This document shows, one piece after another, positions 31,693 to 40,209 of a stretch of 64,000 bases of DNA; position 1 is the stretch's first letter, and the number at the start of each line of letters is the position of its first letter. A program made the translations under genes and the position numbers. The DNA comes from Shimazuella soli. GTDB lineage: Bacteria > Bacillota > Bacilli > Thermoactinomycetales > Thermoactinomycetaceae. The stretch is from contig NZ_JAKWBN010000006.1 in the NCBI RefSeq assembly GCF_022511585.1, forward strand, positions 102,270 through 166,269, in the 5' to 3' direction. Under the pieces are notes generated by a model. That model was given only the letters and a program-made list of their open reading frames with translations. It searched no databases and was not told the DNA's origin.

Positions 31693-31833
31693 CATGACGG
31701 TGGATCATCCACCTTTGAAATTGGAAATTATGAACTTATGTTTGAGTTTAATTGTTATGGAAAGTGTGTGGACTCAGGCAAGCCAACACCAACAGTTGTA
31801 AAGGTTAATATTACTCAGAAAACCGGTTCATAA
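31693..31833 (+). pseudogene. Remnant of a small cysteine-containing secreted-protein gene
   Basis: An open frame without a start codon after the TAA at 31690 reads GGSSTFEIGNYELMFEFNCYG and ends KVNITQKTGS; it contains two cysteines and has its own downstream terminator. It looks like the 3' remainder of a small exported protein, perhaps related in style to the DUF2690 gene just upstream, but the similarity is too weak to assert. Confidence 0.4.
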
Positions 31834-31853
31834 GCTATTTTCCAAATCAAAGG

Positions 31854-31881
31854 CTTGAGTATAAAAACTCAAGTCTTTTCT
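31854..31881 (+). terminator. Terminator after remnant
   Basis: CTTGAGT (31854-31860) and ACTCAAG (31867-31873) form a 7-bp stem followed by TCTTTTCT. Confidence 0.75.
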
Positions 31882-31961
31882 ATAAAGAGTCATTTTCTTT
31901 ATTTCACCTTTATTTGTTATTTTCAGAATAAGGACAATATTCATTTGGGAGTAGAGAGATT

Positions 31962-32663
31962 ATGCAGACAAAAGTTTTAATAGCGGATGACGAAAGCAGT
32001 ATTACGGAGCTCCTTTCTTATGCTCTCCTAAAAGAAGGTTTTCAGGTAGAAGTAGCCTCAGATGGAGAAGAAGCTTACGAAAAAATGTTGCAATTTCAAC
32101 CGCATATGGCAATTTTAGATGTGATGATGCCAAAAATGAGCGGGTTTGAAATTTGTCAAAAGATAAATGCTGATAAAAATGTAGGCATTATTTTAATTAC
32201 CGCAAAAAATGATATTTCCGATAAAGTAGTAGGTTTAGAGCTTGGGGCAGATGATTATATCACTAAGCCGTTTGACATTCGGGAAGTATTATTGAGAGTG
32301 AAATCCCTTTTGCGTCGATTATCTCAACAGCCGTCTGTTACAAATAATGAAATCTATCGAATATCAAATTTAGTAATTGATAAAACAGGACGGAAAGTTA
32401 CCATTGGAGGCAAGCATATAAGCATTACACTCAAAGAATTTGATTTATTGGTTTTGTTGATGGAACATACGGAAAGGGTTTTTACCAGAGAAGAGTTGTT
32501 GGACCTAGTATGGGGAATGGATTATATTGGAGGAACTCGAACCGTAGATATTCATATTCGGCGATTGAGGCAAAAACTTGGCCAGCCTTATGACCAATTA
32601 CTCCAAACATTGTATGGCGTTGGGTATAAGATAGCGGGGTTGGACATTCATCATGAGACATAA
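31962..32663 (+). CDS. OmpR/PhoB-family response regulator
   Basis: A 233-residue regulator. The receiver domain has the acidic pair in LIADDESS, the phospho-acceptor Asp near residue 53 (AILDVMMPKMSG), Thr in LITAK and Lys in DYITKPF. The C-terminal winged helix (ITLKEFDLLVLLMEHTERVFTREELLDLVWGMDYIGGTRTVDIHIRRLRQKLG) is the DNA-binding domain. It overlaps the kinase gene by 11 nt, forming a two-component operon with a lipoprotein. The stimulus is unknown. Confidence 0.93.
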   Translation: MQTKVLIADDESSITELLSYALLKEGFQVEVASDGEEAYEKMLQFQPHMAILDVMMPKMSGFEICQKINADKNVGIILITAKNDISDKVVGLELGADDYITKPFDIREVLLRVKSLLRRLSQQPSVTNNEIYRISNLVIDKTGRKVTIGGKHISITLKEFDLLVLLMEHTERVFTREELLDLVWGMDYIGGTRTVDIHIRRLRQKLGQPYDQLLQTLYGVGYKIAGLDIHHET

Positions 32664-34146
32664 TTTAAAATTAAAAATAAGTACTTTCTTAGCCCTTCTT
32701 TTGCTTACAACAATTGGGACGTTATGTTTTTTTATCATAGGAGAAATAAAACAAGACCAGCAGCAAAAGCAAAAAGCTTACTTATTGGAACAAAGTGGGA
32801 TTGCCAATGAGTATATCGAACAGGTCATCCAATCTGATCCAACTTATCAGAATAATATGAGTTTACGGTACTCCATCCTGAAAAAAAAGAAAAGCGAACT
32901 AATTTCCTATCTAGAAGTGAAAACTTCAATGAAAGTATTCCTTTATTTAACCAATGAGCGTGCAGAATTAGATATGGATCTACCCTTGACTTCTTCCAAG
33001 GTACAAGATCAGAAGTTACTGCAATATGCAAAAAATAATCAAATAGCATTACTCAGAGAAGGAAACAGTTTGTATTATGCAGCTCCACTAAATAATGGTT
33101 ATGATGGTGTTATTGCTTTTGTTTATGAGGTAAAGGATGATCAAGCTCTTCTCCAAAAGATAAAACTTTTATTTGTTCAAGTGGGATCAATTGTTTTGCT
33201 TATCAGTTTCCTCCTTGCATATCTTTATTTCGCTAAAATAGCCAATGAGATTTTGAAATTAAAAAACATATCCGAGCTGATAGAACAAGGGATATTTTGC
33301 TCTTTTTCTATCACAAATCGATCAGATGAATTAGGAAAGTTAAGCCGTGGTATGTATTCCATGAGTAAGAAAATCGAAGAAAATATAGTGGATATGCAGC
33401 AAAAACAAGCATCATTAAATCTGGTAGTGAAAAAATTAAAGCATTTGGAAAGCCAACAAAAGACGTTTATCGGCAATATCACTCATGAATTTAAAACACC
33501 ATTGACTGTTATTTTAGCTTATATGGATTTACTGGAGATGTACGAACGTGATCCGACCTTAATCCATAAAGCTCAAGAAAATGTAAAGAAAGAAGCAAAA
33601 CGATTGTATGATTTAGTAGAAAAAGTATTGCAATTAGCCTCATTTGAGAAATATGATTTTGAATTACACCAAGAAAAGATAGATTCGCGGGACATACTAG
33701 AGGAACTAGTCGAACGTATTCGGGGGAAAGCACAAAAATTTGAAGTACAAATTACAACCGAGCTCCAACCAGCTTCTTTGTTTCTTGATAGGGAAAGCTT
33801 TACATTGATTTTTATAAACTTACTGGACAATGCGATCAAATATAATGTTTCCGGTGGTACAGTTACCCTAACTAGCAGCATAAGGGATGATTCTTTGATG
33901 ATAACCGTTACAGATACGGGCATTGGTATCCCTCCAGATGCAAGAGACAAAATATTTGAAGCATTCTATACGGTGAGCAAAGATCGATCGAAAAAAACAG
34001 GAGGGACAGGATTGGGTCTAGCATTAGTGAAGCGATTGGTAGAGGATCAACAGGGAACGATTACAATTGATACAAATAAAGAAGAGCAAGGGACAGTGGT
34101 GGAGATTATATTTCCTCTATACAACGACAATGAGAATCAAACATAA
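32653..34146 (+). CDS. Sensor histidine kinase
   Basis: A 497-residue membrane kinase: TM1 about residues 8-28, an extracellular region of roughly 145 residues, TM2 about 178-200, a HAMP linker, a HisKA domain (FIGNITHEFKTPLTVILAYMDLLE, phospho-His near 278) and a HATPase domain with N box LINLLDNAIKYN, DTGIGIPPDARDKIFE and GGTGLGLALVKRL. It is the partner of the overlapping upstream response regulator. Confidence 0.93.
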   Translation: MRHNLKLKISTFLALLLLTTIGTLCFFIIGEIKQDQQQKQKAYLLEQSGIANEYIEQVIQSDPTYQNNMSLRYSILKKKKSELISYLEVKTSMKVFLYLTNERAELDMDLPLTSSKVQDQKLLQYAKNNQIALLREGNSLYYAAPLNNGYDGVIAFVYEVKDDQALLQKIKLLFVQVGSIVLLISFLLAYLYFAKIANEILKLKNISELIEQGIFCSFSITNRSDELGKLSRGMYSMSKKIEENIVDMQQKQASLNLVVKKLKHLESQQKTFIGNITHEFKTPLTVILAYMDLLEMYERDPTLIHKAQENVKKEAKRLYDLVEKVLQLASFEKYDFELHQEKIDSRDILEELVERIRGKAQKFEVQITTELQPASLFLDRESFTLIFINLLDNAIKYNVSGGTVTLTSSIRDDSLMITVTDTGIGIPPDARDKIFEAFYTVSKDRSKKTGGTGLGLALVKRLVEDQQGTITIDTNKEEQGTVVEIIFPLYNDNENQT

Positions 34147-34162
34147 TAAGGGAGTTATTTCG

Positions 34163-35251
34163 TTGAAAAGAAGAAAAATTGGAGTAAAAACTTGTCTACT
34201 TACCACTTTCTTTTTCTTATTGTTATCCGGTTGTGGACCCAAACCGGGTGAGATTGAAGTATTGGAAAACAAGGATACTTCCTATAATAAATTTTCGTTA
34301 CAAAGGATGGATACCTACAAAAAAATATACGCAGTAGATTGGATCACTGATAACCTTTTTTTAGATTCTCGTTTTCGTTTGTATAATGTGAAGACCAATA
34401 AAGCTCATTTTCTTGTTCATGATCGTAATGCAAGAGAAGCATTGGTTTCTCCTAATAAGAAATATTTATTTTATCGAATTAGTAAGTTTAACCAAGCTGG
34501 GAACTATTATATTCTTAATCTGCAAACGAAGAAAAAAATAGTCCTGCCAATAAAAGAACAAGTCTGGGAGCCGAGTTGGGTAAATAACGAAACCATTCTA
34601 TTTCTAACTAATCAAGGAGATGCGTATTATGTGAATACTTCTGGAGAGGTTACGAAGATAAATCATTCTTTTCAAGCCACAGGGGATGGGGTGGAAGATC
34701 AAATATTTGAACTAATCCAAGTTGGAGAGCAATTTTTCTATTTAGATGGATATAAGTTGATGGTTTGGAGCCGAAATACGAATCAAACAAAACACTTGAT
34801 GGATAATATTGTTGACTTAGTATTGTCTCCAGATCAAACCAAACTTGCTTTCATAAAACAAGTACCAAAAGATCCAAGAGATTACGATAAAGAGGGTTTT
34901 ATTGGTTATGAAGTGTTGATGGTGATGGATGTGAAAGGAAGTCGCCAGAAAGTAGTAGCACAAGGGGATTCGATTCTTGGACTGAATTGGTCTGGTGATT
35001 CAAAGAAATTGAGTTATCTCATTTCGAAGAGTAGTGCTACAAACCAATCGGAGTTATATATAGCAGATATCATAGGAGGAGATATAACGTTACTTGCCAC
35101 TAATATTGGACCCTATTATAAGCAAATGGAGTGGAATCCTTCTGGCAATGGTCTTCTTGTAAATAGCCTATTTTATGATGCTGATGAACCACACCCAGTC
35201 TTGTATATTCTTCATCTCAAAAGCAATGATAAATCATTTCAGAGATACTAG
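34163..35251 (+). CDS. Lipoprotein with beta-propeller-like repeats
   Basis: A 362-residue lipoprotein starting at TTG 34163 (AAGGGAG upstream); longer frames overlapping the kinase are less likely. The lipobox is LLSGC with Cys near residue 24. The rest has recurring propeller-like strands (NKKYLFYRISKFNQAGNYYILNLQTKK, SPDQTKLAFIKQ, SGDSKKLSYLISKSSATNQSELYIADI, NPSGNGLLVNS). It lies 16 nt after the kinase, so it may be an accessory sensor or a target of the system; the role is inferred. Confidence 0.8.
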   Translation: MKRRKIGVKTCLLTTFFFLLLSGCGPKPGEIEVLENKDTSYNKFSLQRMDTYKKIYAVDWITDNLFLDSRFRLYNVKTNKAHFLVHDRNAREALVSPNKKYLFYRISKFNQAGNYYILNLQTKKKIVLPIKEQVWEPSWVNNETILFLTNQGDAYYVNTSGEVTKINHSFQATGDGVEDQIFELIQVGEQFFYLDGYKLMVWSRNTNQTKHLMDNIVDLVLSPDQTKLAFIKQVPKDPRDYDKEGFIGYEVLMVMDVKGSRQKVVAQGDSILGLNWSGDSKKLSYLISKSSATNQSELYIADIIGGDITLLATNIGPYYKQMEWNPSGNGLLVNSLFYDADEPHPVLYILHLKSNDKSFQRY

Positions 35252-35790
35252 GATGTGTCTGAAAACAGATCTCAGACCCCCTTATGAGGCTTACCATAAC
35301 CCATAAATATCGATGAACGAATTTGTCAAAAATCCTTAATTGCAACCATTCAACTACATCAGATCTAAGTTCATTAATCGTTATCGATATTTTGTGCAAC
35401 CAAATCAGTTGATTTTAAGTCGAAAAAGTGACGGAAACAACACTGGAAAAGTGGAAAAACTACTTGATATTACTGGATTTTCGTCCTTTTAGACTTATGG
35501 GTAACGATAAGCTCATGAGGGGGTCAAACAGCATGGCGTACTTTCTGTGCTGTTTGGGGGGAGTATCAAAACAGATCGATCTCAAGAAGTGTGGTGTGTT
35601 AAGTGATGGATTCATAGACGTATACTTGTTATCAAAGAAAATTCGTATTCCCTCCAACTCTCTCAAGAGGGGATCTGGCAGATTCCGATTAGAAGTTTTC
35701 AAACACAACCTAGAAATACTTGATATTCTATTTATCTAAACTAGGACAGGAAAGCTTTTCTCATCAATTTCAAAGTCTTGTATCTTTGGG
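35252..35790. other. Unexplained stretch without a supported gene
   Basis: About 540 bp hold only short open frames in both directions, none with a ribosome binding site. Inverted repeats are present (TCTGA/TCAGA at about 35256-35275; a 9-bp CAAACAGCA/TGCTGTTTG around 35525-35558; CCCTC/GAGGG around 35650-35672). It may be the eroded remains of a mobile element, but no transposase is recognised. Confidence 0.4.
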
Positions 35791-35797
35791 GATTTCA

Positions 35798-35827
35798 TTG
35801 ACAATCACCCCTTTATTAGGGTATGAT
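35798..35827 (+). promoter_or_regulatory. Sigma-A promoter of rplM-rpsI
   Basis: A perfect TTGACA (35798-35803), an 18-nt spacer and TATGAT (35822-35827), 132 nt upstream of rplM. Confidence 0.8.
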
Positions 35828-35839
35828 CGTATTTGGTAT

Positions 35840-35958
35840 TTTCCGCTAGCCCCGTGGAAAATCATGTTCGGCAAAAAAGGGATTTCCCAAATAGATATGA
35901 ACCTTCTAACCCTTTGCTTCGAGGGATAGAAACCTACTTTATTCAAGGAGTGAATACA
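35840..35958 (+). promoter_or_regulatory. rplM leader RNA candidate
   Basis: The untranslated leader between the promoter and rplM includes a short hairpin (CCCT / AGGG around 35911-35929) and precedes AAGGAGTG. An L13 leader is known in low-GC Gram-positives; membership of that family was not testable here. Confidence 0.4.
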
Positions 35959-36396
35959 ATGCGCACCACTTATATGGCTAAGCCACAAGACGTGGATCAA
36001 AAGTGGTATGTGGTAGATGCAGCAGGTAAAACACTCGGTCGCCTAGCAACTGAAGTAGCTACCTTGCTTCGTGGAAAACACAAACCAACTTACACCCCTC
36101 ATATTGATACTGGAGATTTTGTTATCGTTATTAACTCTTCTCAAATCAACTTAACTGGTAAAAAGCTAGAACAAAAACGTTACTATCGTCACTCTGGATT
36201 TCCAGGTGGATTGAAATCAATCACCGCTGGAGACCTGCGTGCTAGCCGCCCAGAACGAATGATTGAACTAGCTGTAAAAGGAATGCTTCCTAAAGGACCT
36301 CTTGGTCGCAGTCAGTTGAAAAAATTAAAAGTATACGCAGGTAGCGAACATCCTCATCAGGCTCAACAACCTACCCCGTATGAGCTACGTGGTTAA
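35959..36396 (+). CDS. rplM: 50S ribosomal protein L13
   Basis: L13 (145 residues): [48 protein letters not shown] and [13 protein letters not shown] are canonical. ATG 35959 follows AAGGAG; a longer upstream frame is rejected. It is paired with rpsI as usual. Confidence 0.98.
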   Translation: MRTTYMAKPQDVDQKWYVVDAAGKTLGRLATEVATLLRGKHKPTYTPHIDTGDFVIVINSSQINLTGKKLEQKRYYRHSGFPGGLKSITAGDLRASRPERMIELAVKGMLPKGPLGRSQLKKLKVYAGSEHPHQAQQPTPYELRG

Positions 36397-36416
36397 TAGA
36401 AGGAGTGAAAATGTAA

Positions 36417-36809
36417 ATGGCACAAGTACAATATCGCGGTACCGGACGCCGTAAAGAATCCGTAGCACGTGTACGTCTTGTAGCTGGTGATGGTCGTATC
36501 GTCATCAACGGACGTAGCATTGATGATTACTTCAATCTAGAAACCCTAAAAGCAATCGTTCGTCAACCATTGGTATTAACAGATACAGCTGGTCGTTACG
36601 ATGTATTGGTTAACGTTGACGGCGGTGGATACACTGGTCAAGCTGGAGCAATCCGTCATGGTATTTCCCGTGCGCTTCTAGAAGTGGATAACGAGCTTCG
36701 TCCAGCATTGAAAAAAGCAGGATTCCTAACTCGTGACCCAAGAATGAAAGAGCGTAAAAAATATGGATTGAAAGCTGCACGTCGTGCACCTCAGTTCTCC
36801 AAACGTTAA
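36417..36809 (+). CDS. rpsI: 30S ribosomal protein S9
   Basis: S9 (130 residues): [23 protein letters not shown] and the C-terminal tail [17 protein letters not shown], which contacts P-site tRNA, are canonical. AGAAGGAGTG precedes the ATG. Confidence 0.98.
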   Translation: MAQVQYRGTGRRKESVARVRLVAGDGRIVINGRSIDDYFNLETLKAIVRQPLVLTDTAGRYDVLVNVDGGGYTGQAGAIRHGISRALLEVDNELRPALKKAGFLTRDPRMKERKKYGLKAARRAPQFSKR

Positions 36810-36818
36810 TGATCGAAA

Positions 36819-36856
36819 CAAAGACTTCCAATCACATGACTGGAAGTCTTTGTTTA
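36819..36856 (+). terminator. Terminator after rpsI
   Basis: A 12-bp stem CAAAGACTTCCA (36819-36830) / TGGAAGTCTTTG (36841-36852) followed by TTT. Confidence 0.85.
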
Positions 36857-36938
36857 TATGTGTTTTTGTTGTTAGACTGGTGAGCTGATGTTGTCTCTAA
36901 TCTGCTTCTTTATTTATTTCTACTTTAGCAGTTGGCTT

Positions 36939-37205
36939 CTAGCGTAATTTTGTTAAATTGCGCAGAGTATCCTCATAGTTATAAAAGAGTTCTTTCATAC
37001 CTTCTATAAACTCTTGATTTATATCTTCAAATTCTTCCATATTTACCCCATGATTTTTCTGGAAAGAAACTTTCCCTTGCTCCAAGTTAAAAACAATTTT
37101 ATCCCCTTGTTTTATTTTCAGATGTTGTAAGACTTCTGCTGGCAAAGTTATTCCAAGGCTATTGCCGATTTTTGTCACTTTCCTCTCTACTTCTACCGTT
37201 GACAC
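36939..37205 (-). CDS. AbrB/SpoVT-type swapped-hairpin protein (MazE/VapB-like)
   Basis: An 88-residue protein: the N-terminal AbrB fold (VERKVTKIGNSLGITLPAEVLQHLKIKQGDKIVFNLEQGKVSFQK) and a C-terminal acidic helix (FEDINQEFIEGMKELFYNYEDTLRNL). It starts at GTG 37205 with only a modest GGAAAGG upstream. It resembles antitoxins, but no toxin gene adjoins, so it could be a solitary regulator. Confidence 0.75.
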   Translation of the reverse strand: MSTVEVERKVTKIGNSLGITLPAEVLQHLKIKQGDKIVFNLEQGKVSFQKNHGVNMEEFEDINQEFIEGMKELFYNYEDTLRNLTKLR

Positions 37206-37419
37206 TTTGTCTCATTTTCCTTTCCTTCATTATTTATTTATGTATTCATCTGATCACTATTGATTTCATTGTTATTACAATTATACATGGTATTTTGTTT
37301 CTGTAAATGAAAAGCAGTATATTTCTACCAGTTTCTATTTTACCTATCGTCCGATCAAGTATGAGAACCTTTCATTCCATCCAAACTAACCATACGATAT
37401 CTGTTTAAGGAGATTTTCT

Positions 37420-37638
37420 ATGAAAGTATTAGGGATCTGGCTACTTTTATTCGTCTGTTGTATTTCTTTGAGTGTAGGCTTGGACATTCTGATAGGAAAA
37501 TCATTTTGGCAAGCTATTGATAGCTTATGGACTTCTTTTAGTGTAATGAGAAAAGGGGAAATGAGCATATTTGCCCTCTTTCTATTCTTAAATCTTATCA
37601 TACCGTATATAAACTACCGTAAAAGCAAAAAAATCTAA
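37420..37638 (+). CDS. Small two-helix membrane protein
   Basis: A 72-residue protein with two hydrophobic segments (about residues 2-24 and 47-64), ending in a basic YRKSKKI. It is not recognised. TTAAGGAG lies about 7 nt upstream of the ATG. It is convergent with the germination-gene remnant. Confidence 0.65.
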   Translation: MKVLGIWLLLFVCCISLSVGLDILIGKSFWQAIDSLWTSFSVMRKGEMSIFALFLFLNLIIPYINYRKSKKI

Positions 37639-37640
37639 TC

Positions 37641-38215
37641 CTAGGTTTTTTTTAGAGAAAAGTGTTTTCGGAGTAAAGAAACACATAACATAATGATTGG
37701 AATTCCCATCTGCATCGGAATATGGACATAATAAGGGACAATATCAAGCCCTTCTTTGAAGTGTTCCGATGTATTTTCCGCGATCACACACGATAATATC
37801 AAAATGATTGTAGCAAGTGGAAGGGCTACTTTTTTGTGAGGAATTTTAAATAGATCAGCACTTCCGATTACAGTTGCATAAGCATAAATAGTGATTTTGA
37901 AAAAACCTCCCATCACAAGAATGATACAAGCTAAAATATCTAATCTTTGAATAAAGGAATGGAAGGAATGGATGGAGACTTCCCCCATTGTTGTGAGGAG
38001 AGGAAATGGAGAACGGCTCACCATCGTTCCACCTAAAGCAGCAATGTCCATCGCAATGGTGAAGGAGATGACAATGCCAGCGATTATCATGGCGATAAAG
38101 CAATAGTGAAATCCTTTTTTTTCATTATTTAAATATGGAAATATCATGGTAAAGGCAATCATTTCTCCAAATGGAAAAGTAGCAACTATAGGAAAGGCAG
38201 TATTTGCTAATATTA
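37641..38215 (-). pseudogene. 3' part of a GerB-family spore germination permease gene
   Basis: The frame reads NTAFPIVATFPFGEMIAFTMIFPYLNN and continues through several hydrophobic segments to RKHFSLKKT, matching the C-terminal half of GerAB/GerKB-like amino acid permeases. The N-terminal membrane segments are missing. It is joined at about 38205-38215 to the N-terminal part of a GerA-family gene in another frame, so a deletion has removed the rest of gerA and the start of gerB. GerB proteins act in the spore inner membrane as part of nutrient receptors; this copy should be inactive. Confidence 0.8.
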
Positions 38216-38775
38216 CCGATTTGCAGTGATTTCACATGCAGATTAGGACTTTTCAACCGGCGGCGAATTAAGGCTTGGTTGGTTTGGATGGATTCTGTGA
38301 AACTATCTTTTGGACCTCGGATAACAGTTTGTGATTGAGGAGGACTTACATCGCGAACGTTACCACCGGCTACACTAAGCACAAGTGCACAATCCCATCC
38401 ATCACCTAAGACGACTAAATATCCAGATAGCAGGGATTTTATTGTTTGTTCTATATCAATGAGTTCTTTCGTGTCTCCAACTGAGATAATATCTTTTAAA
38501 GTTTCCATTGTATCGAGTTCTACGGATTTTTGCTTCAAGTACGTATTTTCCATCTTTACTGCCTTTAGAACAGACTTAATATCCTTTTCATCTACGAGTC
38601 CTGAGATATAAAGAAATGCCAATTGATGTTGAAGAAACGTCAATTGCTGAATAACTAAGTCCGAGCTATTTCCTAGAAATTCTTTTATTTTTGTTATATT
38701 GGAGATTAAGCTGTTTTGAATTGACTTAGAATTATAATCTTTGTTTTTCTGGAAACTTATATTTTCTGGGCACAT
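38205..38775 (-). pseudogene. 5' part of a GerA-family spore germination gene
   Basis: The frame from ATG 38775 reads CPENISFQKNKDYNSKSIQNS and matches the N-terminal cytoplasmic domain of GerAA/GerKA (SSDLVIQQLTFL, LSGYLVVLGDGWDCALVLSV, VIRGPKDSFTESIQTNQALIRRRLKSPNLHVKSLQIG). After about 190 residues the GerA frame ends and the sequence runs into gerB; the last 29 residues of the open frame (to 38125) are out-of-frame GerB. The membrane domain is lost. Confidence 0.8.
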
Positions 38776-38903
38776 GGGACGAGTTGCTCCATTTCTTTTA
38801 TCTGGGTATTTTTAACATGAGATGGAAAGAGTTATTTTATACGCCAAAAATGAAATGAAATAAAACTACTATTGCTTTGTTTATGGTTAATGTTGAAACA
38901 TCA

Positions 38904-38928
38904 CAATAAATAGAATACCTATTTATTG
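38904..38928. promoter_or_regulatory. Perfect 10-bp inverted repeat, candidate operator
   Basis: CAATAAATAG (38904-38913) and CTATTTATTG (38919-38928) are perfect arms separated by 5 nt, next to TTGACG upstream of the EthD-like pair. The AAATAG/CTATTT core recurs at 40665-40696. Confidence 0.5.
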
Positions 38929-39044
38929 TTGACGAAGCTGTATTTCATTTGTTAACAAAAATTCTTAGTATAAAGATGTTTTTGAATAGGATTGTAGTGT
39001 AATCTAAAATGTAAAGATAAAATAATGTAATAGGAGGTGTAGTG

Positions 39045-39419
39045 ATGTACAAGCTAATGATTATCTTCAAGGAACCAGAAAATGCAGAAGAATTTGAGCA
39101 ATTTTATTATGATGATCTTATTCCAACAATTGTGAATGTGGATGGGTTAGAAAGAATGGAACTTACCAAAATCAGGGTTCCTCTTGGATTTACGCGGGAC
39201 ACGCCAACCCCTTTTGATCTTCAGATTGAAATGTATTTTCAAACCAAAAAGTCATTTGAATTTTTCTTAAACGAAAGTGAGATTGGACAAGAATTTCAAG
39301 AAAAGTTATCGTCATATAGTGAACCAATCTATACATTTGCTTGGGGCCAAACAGAAGTAATTAGTAAGTCAGAGATAGTCTCCCGCTACAATGACTTTGT
39401 GATTAACTTAACTTCCTAA
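39045..39419 (+). CDS. EthD-like dimeric alpha/beta-barrel protein
   Basis: A 124-residue protein resembling the EthD family (MYKLMIIFKEPENAEEFEQFYYDDLIPTIVNVDGLERMELTKI ... PTPFDLQIEMYFQTKKSFEFFLNESEIGQEFQEKLSSY). Family members fold as ferredoxin-like barrels; the reaction, if any, is unknown. ATG 39045 follows TAGGAGGTG at good spacing and is preferred over GTG 39042. It is followed 23 nt later by a second gene of the same fold. Confidence 0.72.
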   Translation: MYKLMIIFKEPENAEEFEQFYYDDLIPTIVNVDGLERMELTKIRVPLGFTRDTPTPFDLQIEMYFQTKKSFEFFLNESEIGQEFQEKLSSYSEPIYTFAWGQTEVISKSEIVSRYNDFVINLTS

Positions 39420-39442
39420 TAGGCAGCAAAGGATGATGATAA

Positions 39443-39790
39443 ATGATAAAAATGGAAGCATTGTTTCATACCCCCGCTGACAAAGCATTGTTTAAAAAGC
39501 AGATTCAGGAAGAGTTTCTTCCAAAGCTCTATCAAATGCCATACATAGAAAAAATTGAACTGACTCCCTTTTCAGATACCCCTGATGAACTCCAAGAACA
39601 ATTTCTAGATCATCCCATTTATTATCAAGTTGGTATTTTTGTGAAAGAAGAAGATATAAAGAAATCGTTTGAGACAGAAGCTGGTATAGCTCTTGCCCAA
39701 TATTTGAGATCTATGGGAGCAGGAGTAACTACTGCATATGGAGATACAAAAATTTTTTATCGCTGGGATTTGGAACAACTAAGAGGATAA
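39443..39790 (+). CDS. Second EthD-like protein
   Basis: A 115-residue protein (MIKMEALFHTPADKALFKKQIQEEFLPKLYQMPYIEKIELTPF ... KSFETEAGIALAQYLRSMGAGVTTAYGDTKIF) with the same layout as its neighbour but low identity, suggesting an old duplication or a heterodimer. The ribosome binding site AAAGGATGATG is moderate. It ends with a strong terminator. Confidence 0.68.
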   Translation: MIKMEALFHTPADKALFKKQIQEEFLPKLYQMPYIEKIELTPFSDTPDELQEQFLDHPIYYQVGIFVKEEDIKKSFETEAGIALAQYLRSMGAGVTTAYGDTKIFYRWDLEQLRG

Positions 39791-39839
39791 CTCTTGATTA
39801 TTTTCATATATTTTGTACTTTTCATTCCTTTTACCTTAG

Positions 39840-39871
39840 AAAACACCTTTTCGATCGAAAAGGTGTTTTTT
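39840..39871 (+). terminator. Terminator after the EthD-like pair
   Basis: A near-perfect palindrome AAACACCTTTTCGA/TCGAAAAGGTGTTT followed by a T-run. Confidence 0.88.
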
Positions 39872-39942
39872 GCGTAATCAGAACTATGGATAAAGATTTG
39901 ATCATACATCTAAAGTGATCAAACAAAAAAAGAGGGATAAAG

Positions 39943-40209
39943 ATGGACAAAGCGAGACTAAGCGCGAATAATCAGATTACCTTGCCTGAAACCATTTGCG
40001 ATAAGCTTCAACTTGAACCGGGGGATGTATTGGATTTTCTGGAAAATGAACAGGGAGAAATTATTATTAAAAAGGGAGCACGAATAGAGGGTTTATTTGC
40101 CGTTTTAGATGAGATAAATCATGAAGCACAGCAAAAAGGAATAAAAGAGAGCGATCTATTGGATGAGTTGTCTATAGTGCGGAGGAACAGACGCCTTGGA
40201 AAAGAATAA
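39943..40209 (+). CDS. AbrB/VapB-type antitoxin
   Basis: An 88-residue protein with an N-terminal AbrB fold (MDKARLSANNQITLPETICDKLQLEPGDVLDFLENEQGEIIIKK) and a C-terminal tail (ESDLLDELSIVRRNRRLGKE) that would bind the toxin. The next gene, encoding a PIN-domain protein, overlaps by 14 nt, a standard toxin-antitoxin layout; the antitoxin would autoregulate the pair. AGAGGG precedes the ATG. Confidence 0.85.
   Translation: MDKARLSANNQITLPETICDKLQLEPGDVLDFLENEQGEIIIKKGARIEGLFAVLDEINHEAQQKGIKESDLLDELSIVRRNRRLGKE

Noticed and set aside
35428..35739. 103-codon plus-strand ORF in the rplM upstream gap
   Set aside because: No Shine-Dalgarno, no recognisable domain, and it crosses several inverted repeats; treated as non-coding or remnant.
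36939..37205. Complete toxin-antitoxin pair at the AbrB-like gene 36939-37205
   Set aside because: The nearest gene (37420-37638) is divergent and encodes a small membrane protein without toxin motifs, so pairing is not supported.
37855..38103. His-rich minus-strand ORF inside the gerB remnant
   Set aside because: It is an out-of-frame reading of the GerB membrane segments.
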